A stretch of 64,000 nt of DNA from Neodiprion pinetum (lineage: Eukaryota; Arthropoda; Insecta; Hymenoptera; Diprionidae). The stretch covers positions 2,652,001 to 2,716,000 of the forward strand of contig NC_060238.1 in NCBI RefSeq assembly GCF_021155775.2. Reading direction: 5' to 3'. A model generated the notes under the pieces. It was given only the letters and a program-made list of their open reading frames with translations. It did no database searches and was not told the DNA's origin. Below are positions 1 through 12,890 of this stretch, in pieces. The number at the start of each line of letters is the position of its first letter. Positions within the stretch are counted from its first letter, which is position 1. Both the position numbers and the translations under genes were made by a program.

Positions 1-869
1 TAATTAACGGATGGAGGGAAAAATCTGAAGTAAATTCAGTAGTGATTTTTTGAGACCCGCAAAATCGTACAAAAATTCGTGAAGCGAATGAAAACTGGTA
101 AGGATTTTTTATTGGTCGACTTGACACGAAAATCCCCGTATGTGTGTGTACGTGTGTTTTTTTTTCTCTCTTTTTTTTCAAAGCATGCAACTACCGCTGA
201 AAAATGGGTGAAAAAAATCTCGCTGTACACAGCTGGAAAAATTGAACTAAACATAACGTCACAGCAGGTCCACTTTGTTTGTTGTGTTATTTGTTAAATG
301 TCGGTTAGTGAATATGACAAACAATTTTGTGATTTTAACATTTCAATTGTCGTATCAACGTTTAATTTTTAATTTTCTGGGTTTTTTTTTCACTTAGTAA
401 TACGTTAAAAAATTATTAAATCAACCCGAAAATTTTAGCAGACCTGCTGGAATATTTCTTTTTCGAACCTTGTACGAGTATACTCGGAAAAAATGTAACT
501 CCACTTTCAAACATTGAAATAAATTATTTATAGGCACGTGCAACGACATACGTGGAACGTTATATTTTTTTTTTTCTTCTACTCTTGTTTTTCATTTCCG
601 AGGCAATGTTTTTTCGAGGGTGGATACAACTCAAACAGAACGCTTAACCCTGACCACCGTTACGTATGGAAACAAGTTTTTCGAGTCGTTTTGTAATCGT
701 ATATCAACCGGCGAATTGTTTTTTTTCTATGAATTTTTCGTTGAATAAACTTACTCTGGGAATTCTTCGTCAGATCATAACGATGATCTGAAACTGTTAT
801 TTCCGAAAGTTTAATAGGTGAATCTTTTTTTCTTGTAGTTTTTCGAACGATTCAGAAATTTTAATCTTC

Positions 870-904
<35 letters not shown>

Positions 905-3649
905 TTTTTTTTGTGAAAATAATATTCAGGCTATAAATCAGTCTGAAAATATCATTATTTTTCTCTTCTCATTTAAAATTTTTTATTCCGAATTAGAACT
1001 TGATTGTTAAATAATACAAGTTAATTAAAACACGCTTCGACTTACACAGAAACGGTTGGAAATAAAGTTCCGTTTCTGAAATTTCATTGAAAATAAATCG
1101 AACTCGACAAAATAAAATTTTGTCAAAAGTTATGTAAATCAAAGTAAAAGATTGCGAAATATATAATCCATACGTTCTTTCTTCCGAGTAGAGAATACAA
1201 CGACGTAAAAGAGGATGAATCGAGACTCGAGATATTGGTCAGGGTTCAATGAAACTCGAGTAGGCGTGGAATGCTTGAAAAATGTGAGAAAAGGTGTAAA
1301 GGAAATGAAAAACGGAGTCAGTCACGGCGTGTCTTGGGTTTTGCTTCTTTTTCCTTCCGCTTCCGTCACATTTTTTACTTATCTTTCGTTATTGTGTAAT
1401 TAACTAACGGAAACCTGAATATCTTTACATCGCCTTAAAAAAATTTGATAAATTTTGTCATCCATTATTCCCACAAAAAATAGAAGGGAATAGAAGGATG
1501 TGAAAAGAAAAGAAACTAAAAGCTAAAAATTAACTCACCACTTACGAAATACGGGTAGGTATTACACGTGATTCTAATTAACCACGTAACTAATTACAGA
1601 GGCACGGAGTGGAGGAGAAGAAAGTCGTAATTACATTCTGGAATAACGGGAGGCTAACAAGCCTTGAAACTTGGTGTAAAACGGTCGGCAAATATTTCGA
1701 AACTTCTCAAAATTCTGTGCATCGATTAAAAATCACATAAAATGTTTGAAAATATGTTGCAGTTTACCAGAAATACTCGAAATCGTGTAAATTCTGTATA
1801 AAAATTTGTATAAAAGTTATTCTGAGATCAACTGAGAATTTTTGCAATTTTGTATAATCATTATCGATTTTCTCGCAACTATTTAAAATCATTAGAAATC
1901 CAAGGAATTCTTTTCTTTTCTTGCAATTTCACAGAATATATAATAATTTTATAAACATATCGTGTAAATTCGTTTAAAATCTTGTAAAATTTTCGTAACT
2001 TACAACGCAATAAATATTCAACGTTATCGTGCGAAGCTTTTTAAAATCTTTTCAAGTTATTATTCTAAATTTCCTAAATTTAAAAATGACGTAAAATTTC
2101 GATGCTCAGCAAAGCCCTTGAAATATTACAAGTTTCGTGATGTTATATAATAAAGCTCCTTTTCCATTCAGTTTCGCTGGCTTTTTTGTACGGCTTTTGG
2201 TTAATTAACTGTTGATTAATTTTTCATCGGGCCAAGGTTGGCATATTTCGTTCGAATTTTCACAGAGCTGTTAAAAGTAGCCAACAGCAAAAGGCTTCCG
2301 CGATATCGTTCACTCTAAATTGGCATAAAACGCTTGAGAAAAGATGTTAATACCGAGTGTTGCTTTTCCTTTTTCCATTTTGATGTTCTTGTTATTTTTT
2401 TTTTTTTTCTCTCTAGTGATATTCCGTACTTTCCTCTCAATCACTCGCAAGGTGAAATGCAAACCAAATGTGTATAATATAAGAACAACGAATCTTCGTT
2501 GAACTCTAAAAACTTCTTTGGAGCGTGAAGACCTTTAAGCTTTGTAGAAAGCTCAAGTTTAAATTAACTGCACTTCAAACTAGAAGAAATTCAATTCACC
2601 GAATAAATTTATCTGCGCTTATACGTGTGTGTTCAATTTTGTATGTATTTATGTATTAAGAATATAAAAAAAGGAATAATAAGTATGTATTTATACACCT
2701 ACTAAATATTGGTATGAAGGTACGTAAGGATTTTTTTTCAAAGGAATCCTAACGATATCCCGTGGCATAAAAAAAAAACAAAAAAATATAAGATGAAGAA
2801 AGAATATAATTTGTTATCTGTCCCCCAATTTCTTTGCCGCAGTTTCGTTCGCGAAACGGAGGAACGAAAAACTTAATTATGCTCATAAAAATGAACTGAA
2901 AGATCTTTTCTCAATAAAATTTTCTCATTCGACTTCTTTTCTTTCTTGTCTAAGGCTTCCTTCTTATTAACTTCTTTCCAAACGTCGATATTGAATAAAA
3001 TCGTACGTTTAACTCAGCCTTAATTCAATCATTCGCTTCGTTCGTTAATGCAACCGTTTCTAAAACTGTTCAATATTTCATTCGTTCACCAATTACGTAA
3101 ATTCGTCCTAAATTCGTTTATTCGTTCAATTACCGAATTTCTATACAATATTTGCAAATCTGTGTGAAAAATAACTCATCGTAGGAAAATAAATGTTCTC
3201 AAGGGACTAGAAACGATTGGAAACTCGAACTCCCAAGAAAATCGCATTTCCAAAGCGGAAACATTTCACAACTCTTTGAAGGAATGAGCAAAAGTCACAG
3301 GGTAAAAATTTTCCAACAGTTTTTTTATAAATTTAATTCTCCTCTCAGCATTATATCCGTGTTTTTTGTTTGTGTTTTTGTTTTTGTAACATCATTATTC
3401 CTTACTGTAGAAGTACGACTATTGTTTCAAAAGAAAACAGAGAAACGAAATTCAAACACAGAGCGAAACTCACAATGCAAGGTCGAAAAAATGTCGCAAA
3501 GTTGCGAAAATGTAAAAAAAAAAACAAACGAAAGAGAAGAACAAGGTTGAAACCGTAACGATTATTGTAAATTACATTCTCTTCGCAGCATTATCGTTTC
3601 ACTTAGCCGTCGTCCATGATTTATCGTTTAATATATTTAGGCTACTTAC
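1..3649. other. Intron of the Sidestep-family gene, no exon seen
   Basis: AT-rich sequence follows the Ig2 donor site. No stretch resembles a Sidestep Ig3 exon on the minus strand, and the short open frames are low-complexity chance frames. It contains a TTA trinucleotide run (873-903), poly-T tracts and a TTCG/TTCA-rich stretch at about 3020-3140. Nothing else is recognised. Confidence 0.6.
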
Positions 3650-3967
3650 GGTTGACGTTGAGTATCAGAAGCTTCGACTGGGGCTGAACGAGGTTTGTGT
3701 TGCTCGCCTGGCAAATGAGCCGCGCCTTGAGGTGCTGCCTGCCAACTTTGGGGTATGACAAGTGGTTGACGGTAACCCCGGTGTCGGTTTTGTAGTGGTA
3801 AGACTCATCTATCACCGTGTTTTCGAGGAACCAAGTCAGCCTTGGCGGGGGTTTGCCGCCCCTCGTTTCGCAGATGAGGTTCACGTCGTCGCCCTCGTTG
3901 TACGGCTCCTCGATCCTCGATATATCCCTCGTTGTTCCATCGAGTATGATTGGCCTCTCCGGCGCGA
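3650..3967 (-). CDS. Sidestep-family protein, exon encoding Ig domain 2
   Basis: This 318-nt minus-strand exon begins after GTGATCAACAG and ends at the donor AACC|GTAAGTAG. It holds 105 complete codons. Starting from APERPIILDG it carries EGDDVNLICETRGGKPPPRL (B-strand Cys), TWFLENTVIDESY (C-strand Trp), VNHLSYPKVGRQHLKARLIC (F-strand Cys), then QASNTNLVQPQSKLLILNVN. This is one complete Ig domain and the best conserved part of the Sidestep family. A 1,400-bp intron separates it from the Ig1 exon. The strong donor at 3649 shows that transcription continues toward lower coordinates. The Ig3-Ig5, FnIII, transmembrane and cytoplasmic exons are not visible in 1-3649, so the gene leaves the window on the left. 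Confidence 0.92.
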
Positions 3968-5367
3968 CTGTTGATCACCGAAATAAATCACGTGCGGTAA
4001 AGAAGAATTTCTTCATTCATAAAAATGATAAGACGAGCTCGGATATTGAAAAATTTTTCTACTTTGTTTTTTTTTTTTTTAATTGGATTACGAGCTTTTC
4101 CAATTTGCGCGACAAATTTTCGAAAAGTAAATCGTCTCGTCAAGAAAATTCTTTCCCTGCCGGAGAGTTTATAAGTTTTCGAATGAAAAATTAATTTGGG
4201 GCGGTATAAAATATCAGAAAACTCGCATCGATCGGTAGAAAATTAAAACCAATCGCCCTTTTGTTAGAAGCTGTTATAAATGTTCTTTATTATCCAAAAT
4301 TAGGATGCAACTTTTTTTTTTTATATCAAAATCGAAAAATACAATTTTGGATAAAAAATAAAGTTCAGTTTTGAAAATTCCAGTACTTGTTACAATCCTT
4401 CTCGACTTTGTCACTCGGATACCAGTTTCTTTCAATTGTTACAATAATTTTAATGACGATGCAACAGTAGAAAAATTGAATACCGCAGTAACTAGACAAT
4501 ATAGAAGTATAATCAATCCAGTTACTCGTATCACATTTTTCTACAATCTCAACAATGTTACGAAACATTTCTGTTACGCCTAAGATAACCATCTAACTGG
4601 AATTTTCTAGTAACCGTGACAAAAGAAATTATTTCCGAGTGTACCGTGAGCTTAAATTACTTGGACAATTTTTACCAGAAACAAAAATGAATTCCTCGTA
4701 TGATAATTATTTCATTAGCTTGATTTCTTTGCGAAACGTTTACGCGGAAAAAGGGGTCAGAACCTATCAAACCTATGGAATTAGTTCTCTGCAGAGCAAT
4801 ACCATTTACGTGATTCGAATTCGTTGTACACTTTGCTAGATTGAAATGAACTGCGTTGTTCGGTTGTTCGGAGTGTAATCAATTCATTTCCATTGATCAT
4901 TCGAGCCTCGATAGGCTTTAATTAGTAATGCATTTTATTCGATTGAAGCGATACCATTAGTTGATGACTATAACGAAAACATTTAATCTGTGTTTGGACA
5001 CCGATTCGATGTTAAATGGTTTAAGTAAAAGATTAAATTACTATCAGAAATCTTACTTTCGTATTTTTCTCATCGTCGTAATTAATTAGAAACTGTCCAC
5101 AAAATTTTTTAGTTGAAAAACAAACACGAGAGGATGAAAATAAAGTTGGCAGAAAAAAAAAACCCTCTATAAACCGGTCGAATATTTTTTTGTCAAAGAC
5201 AATCGAAAATTAATTGCTCAAACAATTCAACTAATTTCAACTGAATTGTTTATAATCTCTAATTATCGATAGGATAATTAATAATTTTCAAGAAATCTTT
5301 TGCTTTTTAAAATTTCAAACTTTTCTATCGCCATATTTGTTGGTATGGAAATAAAAAATGCGCTCAC
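3968..5367. other. Intron between Sidestep-family Ig1b and Ig2 exons
   Basis: This 1,400-bp intron is bounded on the minus strand by the donor GTGAGC (5367) and an acceptor CAG (3968). It is AT-rich with no recognisable gene or mobile element. Confidence 0.7.
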
Positions 5368-5576
5368 CAATCACGGTTAAATTCATTTTCTGGTTTCTGG
5401 TCGGTGAATTTTTGAAGTCGACTCTGCACCGGTAGATTCCTTCGTCTTTAACCTCGAGCCTGTCGATGCTGAGGTGGGCCGGATTAGAAGCGGTGACAAA
5501 AAAGGCCCTGGGTCCCAAAGCGGTCGGCGAAGACCACAACGATGGGGAATAAAACTGGCGATCCCGCACATCGAAG
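5368..5576 (-). CDS. Sidestep-family protein, exon encoding second half of Ig domain 1
   Basis: This is a 209-nt minus-strand exon between the acceptor TTTTTTTAG and the donor GATTG|GTGAGC. Its 69 full codons include FDVRDRQFYSPSLWS, GPRAFFVTA, and DEGIYRCRVDFKNSPTRN. DEGIYRC is the F-strand D-x-G-x-Y-x-C motif that closes the Ig domain opened by the Cys in the exon at 7738-7870. The phrase YRCRVDFKNSPTRN is highly characteristic of Sidestep proteins. The first base completes an AGC Ser codon begun in the previous exon, giving PIYSFDVR across the junction. The intron between them is 2,161 bp. The last base starts a codon completed by the exon at 3650-3967. Confidence 0.9.
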
Positions 5577-7737
5577 CTAAAAAAACAAAATTCGCAATCA
5601 CACAAATTGATATCGCAAATTAAGGTGACCTTAAAAATAGGTGAAAGAAGCGTCAGAAATATCAACAAGTTTTACAGGATTCTTGAAACTCGATTTCAGA
5701 ACTGGACGAATCCCGGAAATGAAATTTTTCAAATTTGTGCAGATTGTGGCGATTTTTTTTTTTTCTTCGTTTTCATATCATTAAAAAAAGTACACGCTGA
5801 ATGAAAACTAAAAACCGCAACTTTTACAATTCCACGTTTTTACAATTTCGTCAAATCTTTCGGGAACAAATTTTGTTGAATTTTGAATTAAAATTTTCAC
5901 AATTCCTGTAAGAGAAGTGTTTTTTTTCTTTTTCTTTTTTTTCTCTCACTCTTTTTCGTTTTATAAGAACTGGTCAAATTATAGGGTTAAATTGAGATCT
6001 TGACACAATTACATCGCAAAGAGGCTGTGCTGAATTATAATAAATATCTGCAAATTAACATTTTGTAAAACTGAGTAATAATTTACAGTGTAACGAAAGG
6101 AGACGAAAATTGAGTTCTCGCAGCGCTGAGACGATTTACGGTATAAATTTTGGGCAATCCTTGAGGTGGGATGATTTTTGCTCGGTTTAATTCGAGCACC
6201 GGGATGGAAAGAAGAAGGGGGTCGTAGTCACCTGGGGAGTAATCCCCGTACGTGATTGCATATTAGGCATCCAGGAGTGAACTCTGGCCTCTCGACACCG
6301 ACTAAAAGTTAAATTACGTTCGGCAACTGCGCGGCGAGGCGACGAGAGAAGAGGAGAGGAGAGGAGAGAACTGAGTTTCTGCGAATCTCTCTTCTGCCTG
6401 CCCTGTGACTGACTGAGATCACTCACTCACTCGCTCACTCACTCACGGAGCGGGAATAACGAGGTCGATGTATAAACAGAAAAGGAGAGAGAGAAAGAGA
6501 GGCGAGAGTTCGCGAATTTCTTTTTTTTCTCTCTCTATCTTCCCTTTTTTCGTTTCTCTTTTGAATAGAGGTTTTATTCGGCTCGTACGTATCGTTCGTA
6601 CAGAAACAAGGGTTCAAAGCAGTAACTAAATTGTCAAGCCAATTGAAATTTAAATTGAAACGATTCCTTTTTGATGCGTAACACAAGCGTTTGAAATATA
6701 TAAATTTAATCGAATTAATACGCTGGTTCGTTATTCGTGAAAAAATTTATTAATCACTGGTTAAAACATATTTCAGTGACGAAAAAAATTCTTATACATA
6801 GAAAAATAGAAAAAAAAAAGAAGGGAATTCGCGACGACAGGCAAAATTAATTTTTTACGCTATTTAATTGATGTTTATAAAAAAAAGTTTAAGCCTCCTG
6901 ATTCTATTTTTTCCTTCATTTCTTCTTCGAATGGTTATTACATCGCTTCAGAGTAAATATCTTTCAAAGATGGGAAATTAAGAATCTTTCCAGCCAAAAT
7001 TCTACGGAATAAAAAGTAAATAAACTCGTTGTACCTTACTCGCGTGTAATCTCGATTTTTCCCGATGTATCTTTATGATCGTAAAACGGGGATTTTTGAG
7101 AGCAGAGACGGGTGGAGGATGATGGGGATAAGATCGAGATCCGAAGAGAAAGAGAGAGACTGGAAGAAAAAAAAATAAATAAATATAAAATAAGAAAAAG
7201 CAGAAGAGTAATAACACTGCAGAAAAGAAGAAAAGAAAGACGATTTTGCGAGCGGTCGAAATAGGTATAACGTGAGAAATAAAATTGGAACATATTTTAC
7301 GAGAGCTGAAGGGGAAGAAGAGCAAGAGAAACGGGGGATGGTTTCACCCTCTCGGTTCTTCAGTGCCTGTAGCCGCGAGTTTGTACGAGCTACCATTCGT
7401 ATTTAAGGAGTTGGGGGTGGATGAGCAAGAAGAGGAGGAGAGAAAAAAGAGGAAGAGAAAGAGAGAGAGAGAGAGTGGAAAGGGAAATTCGGTGGACCAT
7501 AATTTTTTTCCTTTCCTCTGAGGCGCTCCATTTTTTCCGTTTTTATTTTTTTTTCGCTTTTGTCCCTTGGCCCCCCTTTTTCTTCCTTCCCTCTTTACCG
7601 GGGAACCGGCGAATCAAATCTCCGAGGGATCCGCGCACCGTAAATCCGTCTCTTTCTTTCTCCCATTTCGTTTCACCCCCCATCACGGCTTGGGCTCGTT
7701 ATTCTTCTTATCTAAACTCCCGGCCCATGGCTCCTAC
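5577..7737. other. Intron between Sidestep-family Ig1a and Ig1b exons
   Basis: This 2,161-bp intron is bounded on the minus strand by the donor GTAGGA (7737) and an acceptor TTAG (5577). It carries purine-rich low-complexity stretches (GAGAGGA-rich at 6345-6370, CTCACTCACTCG-type repeats at 6415-6445, GA-rich at 6480-6505 and 7145-7480). No coding exon is recognised. Confidence 0.7.
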
Positions 7738-7870
7738 CTGTATATCGGCTCCATTCCGTCCCCCTTGAACCACAACACCATGAATATTGCGTCGTCCGGA
7801 TCTGTCGGCTGCACGTCGCACGGTAACTGCACCTTGTCACCCGCGACACCAACCACGTCGATCACCGGTA
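7738..7870 (-). CDS. Sidestep-family protein, exon encoding first half of Ig domain 1 (partial gene)
   Basis: This 133-nt minus-strand exon begins after the acceptor TTTTCGTTTTCAG and ends at the donor ACAG|GTAGGA. It reads about 44 codons: PVIDVVGVAGDKVQLPC, then a stretch with DDAIFMVLWFKGDG and MEPIY. That is the B-strand Cys and C-strand Trp half of a V-type Ig domain, and the wording matches the N-terminal Ig domain of the insect Sidestep family (established knowledge: transmembrane Ig-superfamily proteins that bind Beaten-path proteins in axon guidance). The exon starts in phase 1, so a first exon carrying the signal peptide must lie upstream at higher coordinates; I could not identify it. 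It splices in phase (2 nt carried over) to the exon at 5368-5576. The paralogue cannot be named from this much sequence. Confidence 0.85.
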
Positions 7871-7936
7871 CTGAAAACGAAAAAGGGGGAGATGTTAGAC
7901 ATCGAATGATCATGATTCAGGGGTATTTGCCGCATT

Positions 7937-8180
7937 GCAGCATTCATTCGTTTTTTCGTTCATTCATTCATTCATTCATTCGTCGATTCAATATTTAATT
8001 CATCTATTCATTGGTCAATTCAATGATTAATTCATCTATTCATTCATCTATTCATTCGTGAATTCAATAATCGAACAATTTATTTATTCATTCATCAATT
8101 TAATAATTGAATAAGTAATTCATTCGTTCACTCATTCATCCCTTCATTGATTCATTCGTTCATTCCTTCATTCCCTTCGT
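7937..8180. repeat. Degenerate CATT/ATTC tetranucleotide repeat field
   Basis: It begins with near-pure CATT units (7937-7982) and continues as imperfect ATTCATCTATTCATTCATC-type units to about 8180, with looser TTCA-rich sequence to about 8520. It lies just upstream of the first visible Sidestep-family exon, so it is probably in that gene's first intron. Confidence 0.8.
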
Positions 8181-11039
8181 TCCCTTCTTGGTCTATTTAC
8201 GCTCGAAGAAACATTCCTGTGCTCACATTCATACAATTATCCACTTATTCAATCTGTCACCGAAGCGGTTTTTTTATTAATTCTCGCAATGAATTGTCCA
8301 TTTTTTTAAATCATTATTCATTACAGGTACACCTATTCATAGATTCATCATGCTATTCATTTATTAAGTCACTCGTTTTCTAACTCACTCGTCAATTCAC
8401 CCACTCATCCGATCTACTCAACCGTAATCAATTTTGTGTCTATTCTCGATGTAATTATTTAATTCGTTCACGCATTGATTCAACGTTCACTCGTTCGTTC
8501 AAGTAATTCAATTCACTTGTTCAACAATTTTCAATTTTCACGCGTTGTCTTCCATAAATTTTATAACTGAATGTATTGAATATTTCAAAACCGTATAAAA
8601 AAAAAATCGACAGCGAACCTCTGCAGCTGATTCAATCTCAAGCGCAAAAAAAAGAAAGATCCAAAATATGCAATTGACTTATTGATTCGCTATCTGAAAA
8701 TCCCGAGTGAATAAATAAACCTTCCCTACTTCATCCACAGTCCTCTCTTTACGTGCTGTAAATGCAATTATACAAGCAGAGCAAAGTGAATACAAAATAT
8801 TTATCCACTTTTCCACGTAAGGTAGTTCGGCCGTTGCGCGAAGCGCAGTAATTTATTAAAAATTGACTCGACAGCCGCGGTAGGTTGGTTTTACCGCCGG
8901 TAATCACTCGACGTTCGTTCGTTCTTTCATTGGCTCGTTTCGGAACTCCTTCGAGGAAACCAAGAGGATAAAACTCCCCGTAGATTTTGCGAACGTTGCC
9001 TGGGAGCACCGATGTTATATAACTACAGTCGAGCTTGCCGCCCATACAAATAGCAATAATCATCCTCATAATGGAACCCGTGTACCATGATTGGCACCGA
9101 ACACGCCACGTTCTCATCACGGCCATGGGTTGTGGGTTAGTTGTTCCGTCCGCAAACGCGACGATTCTTCAAAGAAAAGTGGCCAACTTGCTTCGCTCCT
9201 TTCCACCCCAATTCACCCAACTCCCACTTTTCTCCCGACCAACCTCTCGATCGACGCACACAATTTTTTCTCCTTCCAACAGTTTTCTTATGTACATACA
9301 GGATGTATATGTATATATTCTTGGCATGCAGATTTAACCACCGAAATAAGAACGTAGCAAATTTTTTCAAAACTATTTTTCCCCCCGTATTCCGTACACG
9401 GGATAACGATATAACACGGTATAACACGAATTTCTTTAACCATGTTGTATAATTCACTGCGTTCCGAACGTTTCTACAAAACGGCGAAATAACGATAACT
9501 CCGAAACGTAATCGTAGATCCTCCGTAACAATCACCCTGGACAAAGTACACGCAACTTGATCTGTGGGTAAGTTTGCAACAGTTGTTTTGCGATCGAAGG
9601 AACAAGAGAGCACGAGCGTAACTCCAAGGTTTAAGTACCCAGATGTATCCCAAACCTAATCCAGGTTGAACAGAGTATAACACGGGGAATAACGCAAAGC
9701 AACGTAACGTAACGCAACGCGGCCCAAAAGCCAAGCGACCAAAGTTGAGTTAACCCCCTGGTTAAAATTGCGGGTGATGTTTCAGGGCATGCCGCATTAT
9801 CCCTAGCAGGATAGGTAAGGTGGATCAGAAGGTGGCGGAGGCGTCGAGTCACAGAGTGCCTTATCTCGGGGCGATTAGATTTACATGTAGATGGAGTTAT
9901 CACAATTTAACGAACTCCGTCGCGTCGTATCCCTCCCTTCATCTCCGCGAGCGAACCAAACTCCCCTCCTTTATACGTAACTACGCAGGGGTGTAGCACC
10001 TCGTGTATATATATATATATATATACATTTACACACACACACACACACACAAACATATATGTATATAGGACATGACACCTAAACCGTCGCCGCATAAGCC
10101 GCCTTTGTCTCAACACACCTCACTTCAGGTCTTAACTCCTTCTAAGAAGTTCCTTGCTCGTGTATAATAGTTTATATTATGGGCATGGTAAGACGGATAT
10201 TGTACAAACCGAGGAATGGGGGAAAACTGTTTAGGAATTCGTTTATAAGCAGCTGCTGCAGGTGCCGTAATACGATGTGTTGGTGTTACCGATATATTCA
10301 AATGAAAGTCTTGCGACGTCGCATTTTTTTTTTTTTTTAGATGACAGTTTTAATTGTGCAGGAATTCAATTTGGATATTGAATTTTCAGTTTTGAATCCT
10401 GATTCGGATTTTCATCAGGATTTAGATACCAATGATGTAGATAAAAATTCGATATTCAATTTGCATTTGGACTGCGATTTCGAACATGGTTTAGATACAG
10501 TATCAGACATTTTTTCATTTCTTCGGATTTTCAATCAGGCTCTCATTTTTTTTTTTTTTGGGTGTTTTTTAGAAACCGATTATATGCCAATTTGAATCTA
10601 TTAGCTTCGAGTTTAAACTTTTGGTAATGTTCGTTTCGTTGTGTTAGATTTTTATTTTTCATCCATCACTTGAATCCAGCCATTACAGTTTTTCCCCAGT
10701 AATTCATACCTTGGATTCTCAAGATCATACTTTGTTTCTTAGCGCGCAATTTGAAAAGAAGAAAAATCCATAAAAACCATTGTTCGAAGAACGAATTCCG
10801 AGCACAGACTCGGGAGAATCATCAATTTCGTAGAACACATCATTCCAACGCCCCCTACATCAGGAATTTAAGCAGCGTTCGATGCAAACTTGTAAATTGT
10901 AGAGCATAATTTTTCCAAGCAGTCGATTCAAAAGCATTGAGCAGGTTTCAGAAAAGGGAGCAACAATTCATCCGAGTGTACCAAAGAGCGACGTATTTCC
11001 GCTCGCGATTTTTCCATTCAAGAAAACTGTCGACGAAAG
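8181..11039. other. Non-coding stretch with microsatellites
   Basis: No exon was recognised. A minus-strand open frame at 8749-9126 has no family resemblance. Repeats seen are an AACGT/AACGC pentamer-like run at about 9691-9722, TA (10006-10025) followed by AC (10031-10051), and a degenerate GATTCGGATTTTCATCAGGATTT-like sequence at 10380-10540. Confidence 0.5.
10006..10051. repeat. Compound TA/AC microsatellite
   Basis: A TA run at 10006-10025 is followed after a short spacer by an AC run at 10031-10051. Confidence 0.9.
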
Positions 11040-11700
11040 CCCGAGTCACCCGCGAGCTTTGGAAGTTGGGGCGCGATTTTTGTTGAACCGTTTGCCAGGT
11101 TGGGGGTGTAATTTATCGGATAATGTGGAACGGCGGCAGCAGCGGTAAAAGTGGAGGGGGATGCGGAAGGTTCGCCGCATCGGCTGGAATTGCCTCGCTG
11201 CGCGAATCCCGCGGTTCGTCAGGAGTGGGGGAAGATGGACGGAGGAACGGCGGAACTGTGGAACACGGGAATCGGCGTACAGCGCCCTCTTTCCCTCCCC
11301 CCCCCCCCCCCCCCTCCACGTCACCCGAGCGGCCGGATTATAAGTTCGCATAAAGTTCGGGCCTCGGGTAGGCGGGCTTCTCCCTCATCCTTCTCGGGGC
11401 GAGGAACCCGCGGAACAATTTCATTTATCACGAGAAAAATAGCGGTTAAACTCCGTAAGCGAGTGTACTATAAACTTTCCCTCGAGAAGCGGAGAACGCG
11501 TCGCGTCGCGACGTTACGCGACGCGGACGCCCCGAGGAAGAGGGATGAGAGGTGGGGGGGGGGGGGGGGGTAACGGGAATAATAAGGAATAAGGTGGAGG
11601 ACGAGCGATGGGAATTCGGAATTCCGTGCGCGAGAACCAGTCGGTAGAAAAGGCTACTCGGAATCCCGAGGGAATTGCGTCGCGCCCTTTTCAACCAAAT
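11040..11700. other. CpG-rich island with opposed C and G homopolymers
   Basis: This block is rich in G+C and CpG against AT-rich flanks; the stretch at about 11490-11530 is dense in CGCGTCGCG-type sequence. It holds an 18-C run (11297-11314) and a 17-G run (11554-11570). Several overlapping frames are open on both strands, as expected for GC-rich DNA with few stops, and none resembles a known protein. It may be a promoter or 5' exon region, possibly of the minus-strand Sidestep-family gene whose first exon is missing. That is inference only; no splice donor with a convincing signal peptide was found. Confidence 0.5.
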
Positions 11701-12805
11701 CGAGTGAATTAGAGCGCGTTTTGCCTGCGGGACACTTTTCGCACCTTATGCTTTATGCACAATTGAACTTAAATTGCGCCGTTTTTGGTTCAGGCAGAAG
11801 CACGAGTACTTAAAACTGTAACTTCAACTCTTTCCTATCAGAAATCGAACCGCTTGACCCTTTCATGCGTACATTATTCTTTACATGCGATTCACTTGAA
11901 ATTTGGCATTCGCGGGATTTTGGGCTCACTGATTACGAATCCGAACTCGAAATTCGAAAATTCAATATGGTAGACAAATAAGATCAAGAAGTAAAATTTT
12001 GAAAGAATTCTGTACAATTTTTTGGTGTGTATTAAATTTTTGTAAAAACAGGTATTCGGATTTTTATGGTTGATTAGCAGAAAAAGTACGAATTTTGACC
12101 ATTTGTTTACATGTGCTATTTTTTCAATAGATAAATAAATAAATCTTACATTGTTGTTTGGACTTTAAAATATTTCAGGGGCCATGTAGAACGAAAAAAC
12201 TCGGCGGTTGTTATCAAAACAGTAGTTTAATAAATAAAAAGGCGGAAGGTTGAGCATCTCAGCGTGAATTAAAGGAAAAACCGATCAATTCGACAAAAAT
12301 TTCGTAAAAGCTCGACTCAGAATCCAATTCAATATCTTCGGTACAATTGGATTAATCGGAAAATGGTTGGCATAGTGTAAAAAAAAAAAAACATTGAGCA
12401 CTAAAATTCTTTCAAAACCGTTATACCAATATTTACAACCGGAGCAGCAGATCAATGCGGAAGTCAAGCCCAATGCGAAACAGCTTTGCAGCTTTTTGCG
12501 AAAGCGCTGGACGTTTGCGACCAGTTTTTCGTTCACTTTTTCTCCCTCGTTCAGCTTTATCCCTTTGCTCGAAAGAGGGAAAAATCGTATCGTAAAAAAG
12601 TATGTTGATGCAAGAGATGGCGATGTAAAAAAAAAAAAAAATCCACGAGGGACGTCACCAACGGTTCGAATCGCTGAAAGAAATATACGGATTCTGAACG
12701 AATGCATGCATTGGTAAATCCACGTATACGCGAAGGTATTCAGATATAATCCATACGTGAGTTACACGTTTTATTTTTTTTTAAATACGGTGTGTCATCG
12801 TATGT

Positions 12806-12890
12806 CATAGAACTATATTTTTCGATCGTGATAAAAAATGAAAATAGTTAAGGACTGAGCGGTAACCGGAACTAAAAATTTCTCTCAGTG
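12806..12890 (-). mobile_element. End fragment of the ~430-bp inverted-repeat element
   Basis: Read on the minus strand, this stretch matches the first ~85 bp of the element copies at 38.9 and 42.1 kb: CACTGAGAGAAATTT, then GTTCCGGTTACCGCTCAGTC, then the shared block CACGATCGAAAAA. Similarity stops abruptly beyond that, so the rest of the element is absent. Confidence 0.8.

Noticed and set aside
7937..8520. CRISPR-like regular array
   Set aside because: The units are a degenerate CATT tetranucleotide without spacers, in eukaryotic DNA.
12285..12717. Overlapping 140- and 107-codon frames on opposite strands
   Set aside because: They pass through poly-A/poly-T runs and show no protein-like motif.
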